Source of the DNA: Bacteroidota bacterium
GTDB lineage: Bacteria > Bacteroidota > Bacteroidia > Chitinophagales > Chitinophagaceae
Reading direction: 5' to 3'
Length of the DNA stretch: 9,841 bases
Assembly (NCBI GenBank): GCA_947447835.1
Contig: CANFLP010000069.1
Location: forward strand, 1-9,841
Shown: piece by piece, positions 1 to 7,155 of the stretch
Numbering within the stretch: the first letter of the stretch is position 1
Layout of the letters: each line of letters starts with the position of its first letter
Notes under the pieces: model-generated
The model's database searches: none
What the model saw: the letters and a program-made list of their open reading frames with translations, nothing else
What the model was told of the DNA's origin: nothing
Made by a program: the position numbers and the translations under genes

Positions 1-320
1 TCAACTAATAAATTACTGTAAATATTTTTCCACTCTTTCCCATGCGCTTCTACCCTATTTTTAAATTGTTCAAAGCATAATAAATGTGCTAACTCGTGTA
101 GTAAGGTTATAAGAAATTCATACTTATTTAAATTTCCATTCACTGTAATCTTATGATTCGCTCCTTGAAAAGCATGACGATAGTCTCCAAGCACCGACTT
201 TCGGGCTTTAGTAACTGTTAAATGAACTTTGTATAAATTAATTAAATGTACCACAGGCTCAAAAGCTCCATCGGGCAAATATGCCCTAAGTGCGCCTAGT
301 GGATGTTCAACTTTTGCCAT
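1..320 (-). CDS. SprT-like zinc-binding domain protein, C-terminus cut by window edge
   Basis: My reading of the reverse strand from the ATG at 318-320 gives 106 complete codons with no stop, running off the left edge, so the C-terminus is missing. Residues 75-79 are HELAH, an HExxH zinc-metalloprotease motif. They are followed by FKNRVEAHGKEWK (about 86-98), where the second HG supplies the expected third zinc ligand. This spacing and the HGxxW signature are typical of SprT-like proteins, a family that includes bacterial SprT and the eukaryotic DNA-protein crosslink protease Spartan. No signal peptide is visible, so it should be cytoplasmic. The role of the bacterial members is poorly defined, so no specific function is claimed. 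It starts 19 bases after the preceding gene's stop and is probably the last visible member of the same minus-strand operon. The family call is firm; proteolytic activity is inferred from the motif only. Confidence 0.85.
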   Translation of the reverse strand, partial: MAKVEHPLGALRAYLPDGAFEPVVHLINLYKVHLTVTKARKSVLGDYRHAFQGANHKITVNGNLNKYEFLITLLHELAHLLCFEQFKNRVEAHGKEWKNIYSNLLV

Positions 321-339
321 TAACTATATACTTGAATTA

Positions 340-711
340 CTATTTCTTAGTTTGCGTCCATCTAATTTCCAACCAAGTATAAATTAAGTATAATCCCATA
401 CTTGATAATAAGCTAGGCATCCCAATAGGTGCCTTCTTTTGAGTTGCATATGCTAAAGCTGCACCTGCAAAAATAACCATCTTTAATAATGTACCTATCA
501 TTACTGAATTCACTACTGAACGTGGATTATTAAAATCAATTTTTCTAATTCTATTAAAATTAAAAATGGACATCATAAACAACATTAAGTTTACAGCCAT
601 TACAAACTCAAACTTAACGATGTATGCTGGGTACAATGAATTAGCCGTTAGCAAAATAGCATTTGCTAATACGAAAATAAATAAGATGGGTAATAACTGT
701 TTGAATTTCAT
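340..711 (-). CDS. Four-span membrane protein, probable ATP synthase accessory (subunit I-like)
   Basis: A 123-residue protein from an ATG at 709-711. It is very hydrophobic, with four likely membrane spans at about residues 6-23, 35-51, 70-90 and 98-115. A polar loop (about 52-69, with FNRIRKIDFNNPRSVV) lies between spans two and three, and the short C-terminal tail is basic. It has no catalytic motif. The gene begins 20 bases after the stop of the AtpZ-like gene and is surely co-transcribed with it. Four short spans together with an atpZ neighbour resemble the AtpI/subunit-I type proteins that help assemble the Fo c-ring or handle magnesium in other bacteria. That assignment rests on context and topology, not on a recognised sequence motif. 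It could equally be an uncharacterised Bacteroidota membrane protein. Confidence 0.6.
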   Translation of the reverse strand: MKFKQLLPILFIFVLANAILLTANSLYPAYIVKFEFVMAVNLMLFMMSIFNFNRIRKIDFNNPRSVVNSVMIGTLLKMVIFAGAALAYATQKKAPIGMPSLLSSMGLYLIYTWLEIRWTQTKK

Positions 712-731
712 AAACTAGTAATTGATATAAA

Positions 732-965
732 TTATTTTGTTTTGGATTTATTATTCGTCTCTTTTATAATATCTAATAAAGAAATCACAATAAAAGCAAA
801 TGGTAAAAGCCAAATGAATAAAGGCATTTTGATAGGCACCCAATGTTTTTGATCTAAGTATTTACCTAAAAACAATAAAGCTGCTAACGCAACCGCCCAC
901 TGAGAAGCCAAGCCTGCAAACTTTGATAAGGCAAACCCCTTCTTTTCATTTAAATTATCTTTCAA
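732..965 (-). CDS. atpZ: AtpZ/AtpI-like F1Fo ATP synthase accessory protein
   Basis: A 77-residue inner-membrane protein with two spans (about 16-36 and 47-66). The N-terminus is short and polar and the tail is lysine-rich (TNNKSKTK). The pattern FAGLASQWAVALAALLFLG, followed by a KYLDQK turn and a second hydrophobic segment, fits the AtpZ family: the first helix ends in a glycine, then an LD pair precedes helix two. AtpZ and AtpI are small proteins encoded beside ATP synthase genes and are implicated in assembly of the enzyme, possibly in ion handling. The start is TTG (963-965). I found no ATG upstream in frame before the previous coding region, and the next internal Met lies in helix two, so TTG is the only sensible start. 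It begins 10 bases after the upstream stop. The F1Fo structural genes are not in this window. Confidence 0.75.
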   Translation of the reverse strand: MKDNLNEKKGFALSKFAGLASQWAVALAALLFLGKYLDQKHWVPIKMPLFIWLLPFAFIVISLLDIIKETNNKSKTK

Positions 966-975
966 TGGACTTGGT

Positions 976-1371
976 TTAATCGGTAGATTGTTTGCTCTCT
1001 GGCAACTGCAAAGGCAAGGTATCTAATTGCTGAGGATTGCCTTCGGAAAGTACTTTCTTTAATCCTTCTAAGTATTGTTCTTTATAATGTATGGATTGCT
1101 CTAATGAATCGGTTCTGATTTTAAGTAGTTGTAAAGTTGTTCTGCTTTCCTTAGTGCCATACCCTGGAATATAGTATTTAAGTGGTGTAAAGGCAATTAA
1201 AGCAATGGTAAGGCCAACTAATAAGATAAAGCTAATACTAAAGCCAATATAAACGGAATTTCTGGAAAGTCTAAAGGCTATTACCTCGTCATAAGTATCA
1301 TCATTCATAACCACCAATCGGTAGGTATTGCTTGTCCTTTTAAAGGTATTATTGATGTCTAAATTTGCCAT
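976..1371 (-). CDS. Membrane-anchored coiled-coil protein; N-terminal module of a Bacteroidota M23 peptidase family, without the peptidase
   Basis: A 131-residue protein from an ATG at 1369-1371. Residues 1-40 form a basic cytoplasmic segment with YRLVVMNDDTYDEVIAFRLS, residues 41-62 are one transmembrane helix, and FTPLKYYIPGYG follows at 61-72. Residues 76-108 are probably a coiled coil (RTDSLEQSIHYKEQYLEGL), and the end is a short Gln/Pro/Ser-rich tail. From memory, this order (a Y-R-L-V-x-x-N-D start, one span, a TPLxxYIPGY motif, then a coiled coil with a DSLE signature) is the N-terminal half of Bacteroidota M23 (LytM-type) peptidases. Those carry a C-terminal HxxxD/HxH metallopeptidase domain of more than 100 residues. 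Here the frame stops right after the coiled coil and atpZ follows after 10 bases, so no peptidase domain exists. Function is unknown; a periplasmic scaffold or regulator of wall hydrolysis is possible. It is the first gene of the minus-strand operon. Confidence 0.7.
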   Translation of the reverse strand: MANLDINNTFKRTSNTYRLVVMNDDTYDEVIAFRLSRNSVYIGFSISFILLVGLTIALIAFTPLKYYIPGYGTKESRTTLQLLKIRTDSLEQSIHYKEQYLEGLKKVLSEGNPQQLDTLPLQLPESKQSTD

Positions 1372-1387
1372 GATAATAAATACAAGT

Positions 1388-1421
1388 TAAAGATACGGTG
1401 GTAATACAATTTTTGGACAAA
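1388..1421 (-). promoter_or_regulatory. Candidate promoter for the minus-strand operon
   Basis: On the minus strand, TTTG (1418-1421) and TATCTTTA (1388-1395) are separated by 22 bases. The Bacteroidota sigma-ABfr consensus is TTTG, about 19-21 bases, then TAnnTTTG. The -7 element differs at its last base and the spacer is slightly long. Transcription would begin around 1384, about 12 bases before the ATG ending at 1371. The site lies in the only gap upstream of this operon, but the match is imperfect in AT-rich DNA. Confidence 0.28.
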
Positions 1422-1446
1422 ATAATGCGGATTAATTGTATTTTTA
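1412..1446 (+). promoter_or_regulatory. Candidate promoter for the porW/sprE-PBP operon
   Basis: On the plus strand, TTTG (1412-1415) precedes TATTTTTA (1439-1446) with a 23-base spacer. This gives one mismatch in the -7 element and a spacer longer than usual for the Bacteroidota consensus. Transcription would start near 1450, just before the ATG at 1467, which supports that start over the upstream GTG at 1398. It overlaps the divergent candidate promoter (1388-1421). This is a weak call made mainly because a promoter must lie between 1372 and 1466. Confidence 0.2.
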
Positions 1447-1466
1447 GGGCAATTTGGAACCCTTTT

Positions 1467-4400
1467 ATGTATCCTAGGAAAAACCCCTCACAATATTGGA
1501 ATGCCAGCATTTTGGCAATAAGCTTAATTGCTTTTTTGCCAATCCATAATTATGCCCAGGACACAAGCAAAAAACTACTTAATATTAACCAGAACAAATT
1601 GGTTAAAAAAATTAATAGTGTATTAGATTCAACACAAAAAAAAGTAAAAGGAGATATACTAAGTAAAGCAAACGAAGTTAAACAACAAGCCAATACACAA
1701 CTTAACAGTTCTGTAAAAAAAGCTTTACCAAGAGAGGAAGAACGTCCACTCCCTTACGAGCGTTTATTGAATACTAAATATACTTTAGGTAGAAGAGCCT
1801 ATCAAAATACAGTTTCTCAATTCAATTATTTATTTAATGGAGACGAGGAATTAAAAGATATTATCCAAAAAGCCAGAAATTCGTATCAAGAAGATTATAG
1901 TACATTACTCAGCTTTTACGACTATGATTTAGCTACTACTGCAAAAAGCAGCATTGATTCTATAGTATACCGCTGCAATGCCAATATAGTTTTGCATGAT
2001 TTAAGAAGCAATTGGGTTGACGACGCTTACTTACTTTTAGCAAAAGCTTATTTATTCCATAAAAACTTTGATACTGCTGGGAGTATCTTGCAATTTATAA
2101 ACTACAATTTTGACGAAAAGGATAATGGCATGGATTTGCCAATAGGAAGTAATCTCCGAAAGACAAATGGAAAGTTTAGCATTGCGACAAAAGAATCTAA
2201 TAGGGCTTTTGAGAATGTAAATGTCCGCAATGAGAGTATGGTATGGCAAGCAAGAAATTACTTTGAAACAAATGCTTTAAATGAGGGTATTAGTTTATTG
2301 CAGTTATTAAAGGCTGACGATTTATTCCCAAAAAGACTACATCCATTTTTAAATGAACAACTGGCATACGGGAACTATTTAATGGAATCCTATGAAAATG
2401 CAGCCAAGTATTTAATTGAGGCATTGCCTAATGCACCAGACGACATGGCTAAAAGCAGATGGTACTACTTAATTGCACAATTATGGCAAAAAGCCAATAA
2501 TACCGATAATGCATACAACTGGTATAAAAAAGCCAACGACTTCTCTCCTAACCCTATTATTGGCGTGTACTCTAAAATTAACATGATTCGTATTGAAGCA
2601 AAAAAAACAAACCGAGCATGGGAATTACTAGCTAGTGACTTAGAACACATGACAAGAAGAGAAAAGTACAAACCCTATATTGACATTATCTATTTTGAAA
2701 TGGCTCAACTAGCCATACAAAACAATGCAATTAATAAGGCCAATGAATGGCTTGTGATGTCTATAAAAAATAATAAATCAAACCTACAACAAAAGCAAAA
2801 ATCATTTGAACTATTAGGTGCTATTAATTATGAACATGATCAATATGATTATGCTAAAATCGCATACGACAGTATAACCAATGTATTAAAAACAAATCCT
2901 CAGTTTGAGCAAATTGTTTTAAGAAAAAAGTGGATGAGCACCATACAACAACAAACAATTAATTATCAAAAGGAAGATAGCCTTCAATATATATATGCAT
3001 TACCAGAAGCTGCTCAAAAAGCTTATGCTCAAAACTGGGCTAAAAGATTAATGCTGAATAATCAAGTATTGGCTAATTTATTTGTAGAAAAAGTAAGTAA
3101 GAATTCACAATACATTGAGCCGGCGAATATTAACATGACAAATGCAAATGCTTTATCTGGTAATGGTAGTAATGCTCCTAGTTTTTACTTTGATAATAAA
3201 AGCACAGTAGTTCAAGGAAAACAAAGTTTTATACAAAAATGGGGAGAGCGACCAAACGTGGATCAATGGCGAAGAAAGACTAGTACTAATATTGTAAATG
3301 CTTCTATAAAAATCGCAAATACTAATTTGGTTACTTTTTCAAAAGACACAGTTGCTGAAAAGAATAAAACTAAATTAACAAAAGATTCCATCACCTATAC
3401 GCTTATCCAGTCTACAGCTGACCTAAACAATTCATTAACTAACTGGAACAAAGCAGCACTCACTACCGCACAAACATTCCTACTGCAACTAAATGATTTT
3501 GAAAGGGCAAAGCCTATTTATCAAAAAATTATTGCAAAAAATATTGACCCTGCAATCACAGAACGTGCACTACTAGACATGGCTAGTCAATATTTACATG
3601 ATGGCGAAACCGAAAAATCTAATAGTATCATAAACACGGTTTTATCTAGATTCCCTAATGGCATATATGCTACAAAGAAGTCTGAAATTGAAAATAAAAA
3701 GAATAAGGATAATAATATTGTTAATCAATACAAGGAGGCGTATTTCTTAAGCCAAATTGGAGACTGGCGTAATTTGTCAAAATTAGCAAATTCCATAAAT
3801 GCAGATATACGTAAAACGAAATGGTATATCCCCTTTCAATTTTTGAAAGTAAAAATGTATGCTCAACAAAAACAAGATAGCCTTGCCCTAGTATTATTAG
3901 ACTCTATTATTTTAGTGAATAAAAGCGATGTAATCAGAGAGAAGGCAAGAAATATAATAACTGAACTTAAAAATAGAAAAGATACTGAGGCCTACTTAGC
4001 AAGTTTACAAATTACAAGAGAGCAATACACACCAGAATTAATAGCAGAAGTACCTACAAAAGATACTGCCAAACTTGTATTGGCACAAAATACTACTCCT
4101 GTGTTAGTTGATAAACCAAAGCTTAACGCAAATGCCCTTAAGGATAGCATCATCAATACAAATATAGCAACCAGTAGGCATAACTTAAATGTAAGTAAAG
4201 CGAATATTACTAGCGCTGCTAGCATAGTCGCAGAAAAAACAATTGAAGCTGCCCCAGCACCTACTCCTCGTATCATTTTTACAAACGATAGTACCGAACC
4301 GCATTTTGTGGCATTCTTAACTACGAATGTAAAACCCATGTATGTGAAAGAAATGCAAAACTCATTTGCTGCATTAAACAATGACGAATTTTCTAGATTG

Positions 4401-4655
4401 AATTTAAATAGCACATTTGTACAATTTCAAGAAGGCAGTTATATTGTATGGATTGGTCCATTTGAAAATGCACAAAAATCTAAGCAATATTTAAACAAGC
4501 TTAAGCCTAGACTTAAGAACGAACTCATTTCATTTGTACCTGAGAAGCAATATGAAATGTATGTTTTAGCAAAATCAAATATCCTCTTGATAAAAACCAT
4601 AGAGGACATTAAATTATACAAGGAATTTATGTTGAACAAAATTTATAAACCATAA
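1467..4655 (+). CDS. porW: PorW/SprE-like T9SS tetratricopeptide-repeat protein
   Basis: A 1062-residue exported protein. The frame is open from a GTG at 1398 and an ATG at 1425, but the ATG at 1467 gives a clean signal peptide: basic MYPRKN, a hydrophobic core ASILAISLIAFLPI, and likely cleavage after NYA (residue 30). There is no cysteine after the core, so no lipobox. A Lys/Gln-rich helical stretch (about 35-90) follows. Next comes a conserved-looking block at 119-148 (FNYLFNGDEELKD, then an N-S-Y-Q-E-D-Y segment). TPR-like helix pairs cover about 184-390 (DDAYLLLAKAYLFHKNFDTA; a second block at RWYYLIAQLWQKANNTDNAY). Then there is a longer variable helical and Asn/Thr-rich region, and a C-terminal domain at about 947-1062 containing YIVWIGPFENAQKSKQYL and ending in LYKEFMLNKIYKP. 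The N-terminal block, TPR layout and C-terminal domain match my recollection of PorW/SprE, the periplasmic T9SS component thought to connect the PorK/PorN ring with the translocon. A porQ gene close by supports this. The alternative is a generic Bacteroidota TPR protein. Confidence 0.72.
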   Translation: MYPRKNPSQYWNASILAISLIAFLPIHNYAQDTSKKLLNINQNKLVKKINSVLDSTQKKVKGDILSKANEVKQQANTQLNSSVKKALPREEERPLPYERLLNTKYTLGRRAYQNTVSQFNYLFNGDEELKDIIQKARNSYQEDYSTLLSFYDYDLATTAKSSIDSIVYRCNANIVLHDLRSNWVDDAYLLLAKAYLFHKNFDTAGSILQFINYNFDEKDNGMDLPIGSNLRKTNGKFSIATKESNRAFENVNVRNESMVWQARNYFETNALNEGISLLQLLKADDLFPKRLHPFLNEQLAYGNYLMESYENAAKYLIEALPNAPDDMAKSRWYYLIAQLWQKANNTDNAYNWYKKANDFSPNPIIGVYSKINMIRIEAKKTNRAWELLASDLEHMTRREKYKPYIDIIYFEMAQLAIQNNAINKANEWLVMSIKNNKSNLQQKQKSFELLGAINYEHDQYDYAKIAYDSITNVLKTNPQFEQIVLRKKWMSTIQQQTINYQKEDSLQYIYALPEAAQKAYAQNWAKRLMLNNQVLANLFVEKVSKNSQYIEPANINMTNANALSGNGSNAPSFYFDNKSTVVQGKQSFIQKWGERPNVDQWRRKTSTNIVNASIKIANTNLVTFSKDTVAEKNKTKLTKDSITYTLIQSTADLNNSLTNWNKAALTTAQTFLLQLNDFERAKPIYQKIIAKNIDPAITERALLDMASQYLHDGETEKSNSIINTVLSRFPNGIYATKKSEIENKKNKDNNIVNQYKEAYFLSQIGDWRNLSKLANSINADIRKTKWYIPFQFLKVKMYAQQKQDSLALVLLDSIILVNKSDVIREKARNIITELKNRKDTEAYLASLQITREQYTPELIAEVPTKDTAKLVLAQNTTPVLVDKPKLNANALKDSIINTNIATSRHNLNVSKANITSAASIVAEKTIEAAPAPTPRIIFTNDSTEPHFVAFLTTNVKPMYVKEMQNSFAALNNDEFSRLNLNSTFVQFQEGSYIVWIGPFENAQKSKQYLNKLKPRLKNELISFVPEKQYEMYVLAKSNILLIKTIEDIKLYKEFMLNKIYKP

Positions 4656-4660
4656 AAGGA
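4655..4660 (+). promoter_or_regulatory. Shine-Dalgarno-like site deciding the TTG start of the PBP gene
   Basis: AAAGGA lies five bases before the TTG at 4666 and overlaps the last base of the porW stop codon. Purine-rich sites of this kind are scarce elsewhere in the window and uncommon in Bacteroidota. Together with the lack of any in-frame ATG between the TGA at 4633-4635 and the membrane helix, it fixes the start. The position suggests translational coupling with porW. Confidence 0.55.
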
Positions 4661-4665
4661 TAGCA

Positions 4666-7074
4666 TTGAATCAAGAAACTAAAAAACCTAAAAACTGGGT
4701 ACGCCTTTTTTGGAAATACTACTTTATTTCAATGGGGGTGTTTATTCTATTCTTACTGATGTTAAACTGGGGATGGATTGGTGATATGCCAGACTTAAAT
4801 GATATCGAAAATCCTACTGCTTCCCTTGCAAGTCAGGTGTATGCCCAAGACGGAACACCAATGGGCAAATATTACTTAGAGGATAGAATTAGCGCAAAGT
4901 ACCGTGACATTAGTCCCTACCTTATTCAAGCTTTAGTAGCCACTGAAGACAAACGCTTTTATGATCATTATGGTGTGGATGGAGAAGGTTTAATAAGAGC
5001 TGTAGCATTTTTGGGTAGCCAAGGTGGAGCCTCTACCATTACTATGCAAACGGCAAAGAATTTATTCACGGACAACTGGAGTACAAAAAATAAACTTTTA
5101 CGAATCATTCAAAAGATAAAGGAAAGTATCATTGCCATTAAGTTGGAAAGAAATTTTACCAAGCAAGAAATTTTGACGCTTTATTTAAACACGGTACCAT
5201 TTAGTGAAAACTTATTTGGAGTTAGTAACGCATCGAGAAGCTTCTTTCAAAAAGAACCAGATCGTTTAACAATTGAAGAAGCTGCTTTATTAGTTGGCAT
5301 GATTAATGGGCCAGGAAAATACAACCCAAATCGTAATCCTAAACTAGCTTTAGAAAGACGCAATTTGGTATTAAATAGAATGGCGGGTCAAAAATATATT
5401 ACCACCGACCAGGCAGAACAACTTAAACAACAGCCTGTTGTAACCAACTTTAAAAAATTAGATGAAAATAACGGACTAGGCCCCTACTTTAGAATGAACC
5501 TTGGAGAGTTCATGAAAAAATGGTGTAAGGAACATAAAAAGAATAATGGTGACGCTTATAATTTATACCGAGATGGTTTAAAAATATATACCACTATTAA
5601 TCCACGTATGCAATTGTATGCCGAAGAAGCGGTGGCAAGACATATGGCCTATTTACAAAAAGAGTTTAGCAATCAACCTAAAATAAAATCAGGTGAGGTT
5701 TGGAAAGAATTTAGCAATCAATTAGAATTAGCTGTAAAGCAAACCGACCGTTGGAGAAATTTAAAAAAGGAAGATGTGAGTGACGAGGAAGCTAGAAAAA
5801 CTTTTAATCAAGAAGTGCCTATGCGCATTTTTGCTTGGAATAAAAATAGATTCATTGATACTGTCATGACGCCTTTGGATTCTTTAAAATACCATAAGCA
5901 AATATTGCAAACAGGCTTCTTAGCGGTAGATCCATTTACGGGAGAGGTAAAAGCTTGGGTAGGTGGTGTTGACTTTAAAACTTTCAAATACGATCACGTA
6001 AATATAAACACAAGACGTCAAGTGGGTAGTACGATGAAGCCATTGTTATACTCACTAGCAATTGAAAAAGCAGGATTCACGCCTAACACCATTGTACAGG
6101 ATCAACAACAAATGTTTGATGGCTATGGCATGGTTCCTAATACGCCTAAATCATGTACTGGCATGTCTATACCAATGGCACAGGCCTTGGCAGAATCTCG
6201 TAACTGTGCTTCTGCTTATATTATGAAGCAGATTAATCCAAAAGGAAATGAAGCTGCTAAGGAATTAGTGGATTACTTAAAAAAATGTAATGTGCAGGCC
6301 GACATACAACCTTACCCTTCCATTGCATTAGGATCTTGTGAAATTTCATTATTTGAAATGGTGCAAGCTTATACTATGTTCCCTGGTAGTGGGTACAATG
6401 CACAACCTTTCTTTATTAATCGTATCGAAGATAAAAATGGTAATGTATTAGAAAGTTTCTCTCCTCAAAGAAGAAAAATTATTGACGAGGTAACTGCTTA
6501 CTCGGTTGTGAGTATGATGCAAGGTGTAATTAGTAAAGGAACAGGCCGAAGCATGTATTCGTATGATGTTAAAGCACAATCAATTGCAGGAAAAACGGGA
6601 ACTACCAATGACAATAGTGATTTGTGGTTTATGGGTTATACACCCCAAATATTAGCAGGTGCATGGGTGGGTTGTGATGACAGATATATTCGTTTTTCAG
6701 ATAACTATTTTGGACAAGGTGCACACGCGTCTTTGCCTATTTGGGCTTATTTTATGGAGAAAGTATCTAACGACCCAGCTTGTAATTTGGACCAAAACGC
6801 CAACTTTGAACGACCTGCTAGCATTGGTGCAGACTTTAATGTAAACTTTGTTTCTAAAGACACGCTTGTCATGGATGCATCTATACCGGCAATAGAAAAT
6901 GCCGAAGACGTATCTGCAGAATCAGATTATACCATTCCAACAAATACAAGCACTACAAATAAGCCGGCTCAAAAAGCAACAACGCCAATAAAAGATATTC
7001 CGAAAAAGAATGAGGTGCAAGCCAATAAAGAAGCACAAAAACCTAAAGCTTTATTTCCTCCTAAGAAAAATTAA
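4666..7074 (+). CDS. mrcA: Bifunctional penicillin-binding protein 1A (GT51 transglycosylase / transpeptidase)
   Basis: An 802-residue class A penicillin-binding protein that polymerises lipid II glycan chains and cross-links their peptides at the outer face of the inner membrane. It has a short basic cytoplasmic tail (1-16) and one membrane anchor (about 17-36). The GT51 domain spans about 55-235: ATEDKRFYDHYGVD at 92-105 contains the likely catalytic Glu94, GASTITMQTAKNLF is at 121-134, and ERNFTKQEILTLYLN is at 161-175. A linker follows. The transpeptidase domain spans about 415-700, with SxxK as S455-T-M-K458 inside GSTMKP, SxN as S511-R-N513, and KTGT at 643-646. All catalytic motifs are intact. 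Residues 740-802 form a low-complexity Thr/Pro/Lys/Ala tail. The start is TTG at 4666, preceded by AAAGGA; the next Met (residue 23) lies inside the anchor. The gene starts 10 bases after porW and shares its operon. Length is normal for the class. Confidence 0.95.
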   Translation: MNQETKKPKNWVRLFWKYYFISMGVFILFLLMLNWGWIGDMPDLNDIENPTASLASQVYAQDGTPMGKYYLEDRISAKYRDISPYLIQALVATEDKRFYDHYGVDGEGLIRAVAFLGSQGGASTITMQTAKNLFTDNWSTKNKLLRIIQKIKESIIAIKLERNFTKQEILTLYLNTVPFSENLFGVSNASRSFFQKEPDRLTIEEAALLVGMINGPGKYNPNRNPKLALERRNLVLNRMAGQKYITTDQAEQLKQQPVVTNFKKLDENNGLGPYFRMNLGEFMKKWCKEHKKNNGDAYNLYRDGLKIYTTINPRMQLYAEEAVARHMAYLQKEFSNQPKIKSGEVWKEFSNQLELAVKQTDRWRNLKKEDVSDEEARKTFNQEVPMRIFAWNKNRFIDTVMTPLDSLKYHKQILQTGFLAVDPFTGEVKAWVGGVDFKTFKYDHVNINTRRQVGSTMKPLLYSLAIEKAGFTPNTIVQDQQQMFDGYGMVPNTPKSCTGMSIPMAQALAESRNCASAYIMKQINPKGNEAAKELVDYLKKCNVQADIQPYPSIALGSCEISLFEMVQAYTMFPGSGYNAQPFFINRIEDKNGNVLESFSPQRRKIIDEVTAYSVVSMMQGVISKGTGRSMYSYDVKAQSIAGKTGTTNDNSDLWFMGYTPQILAGAWVGCDDRYIRFSDNYFGQGAHASLPIWAYFMEKVSNDPACNLDQNANFERPASIGADFNVNFVSKDTLVMDASIPAIENAEDVSAESDYTIPTNTSTTNKPAQKATTPIKDIPKKNEVQANKEAQKPKALFPPKKN

Positions 7075-7085
7075 TCCTTTAGTTA

Positions 7086-7144
7086 TTTCACTTTGTGTTT
7101 ACAAGTAATACAAATTTGTATTTACCACTGACCCAAAGTAGAAA
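7086..7144. terminator. Possible weak bidirectional terminator between convergent genes
   Basis: The 81-base gap between the PBP stop (7074) and the porQ stop (7156) holds a perfect 16-base palindrome, AATACAAATTTGTATT (7107-7122). An outer pair flanks it: TTTC-ACTTTG (7086-7095) against CAAAGT-a-GAAA (7134-7144), with one bulged A. The structure is nested and works on either strand, as expected for genes that converge. It is AT-rich, has no long T-run, and would make a weak hairpin, so true termination is uncertain. Confidence 0.35.
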
Positions 7145-7155
7145 AGTAACTCTGA

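Noticed and set aside
1398..1466. Longer N-terminus for the porW gene starting at GTG 1398 or ATG 1425
   Set aside because: The added 14 to 23 residues would push the signal-peptide core too far from the N-terminus and would overlap both candidate promoters. The ATG at 1467 gives a normal signal peptide.
1636..1643. Run of eight A in the porW coding region as a possible programmed frameshift or phase-variation tract
   Set aside because: The reading frame is intact on both sides, and A-runs of this length are common in AT-rich Lys-rich genes. Nothing shows a useful alternative frame.
3992..4414. Open frame of 140 codons on the minus strand inside porW/sprE
   Set aside because: It lies fully antisense to a well-supported coding region, and its hydrophobic content is what the reverse of Lys/Asn/Ala-rich codons produces. 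It has no recognisable motif, promoter or neighbour support. The shorter antisense frames at 2052-2249, 2465-2671 and 4439-4639, and the plus-strand frame at 6659-6844 inside the PBP gene, were dropped for the same reason.
5662..5721. Short direct repeat in the PBP gene (GAGTTTAGCAATCAA at 5662 and a one-mismatch copy at 5707)
   Set aside because: Two copies of about 15 bases in the linker between domains, 45 bases apart and in frame, encoding KEFSNQ twice. Too small to mean more than a local duplication or chance.
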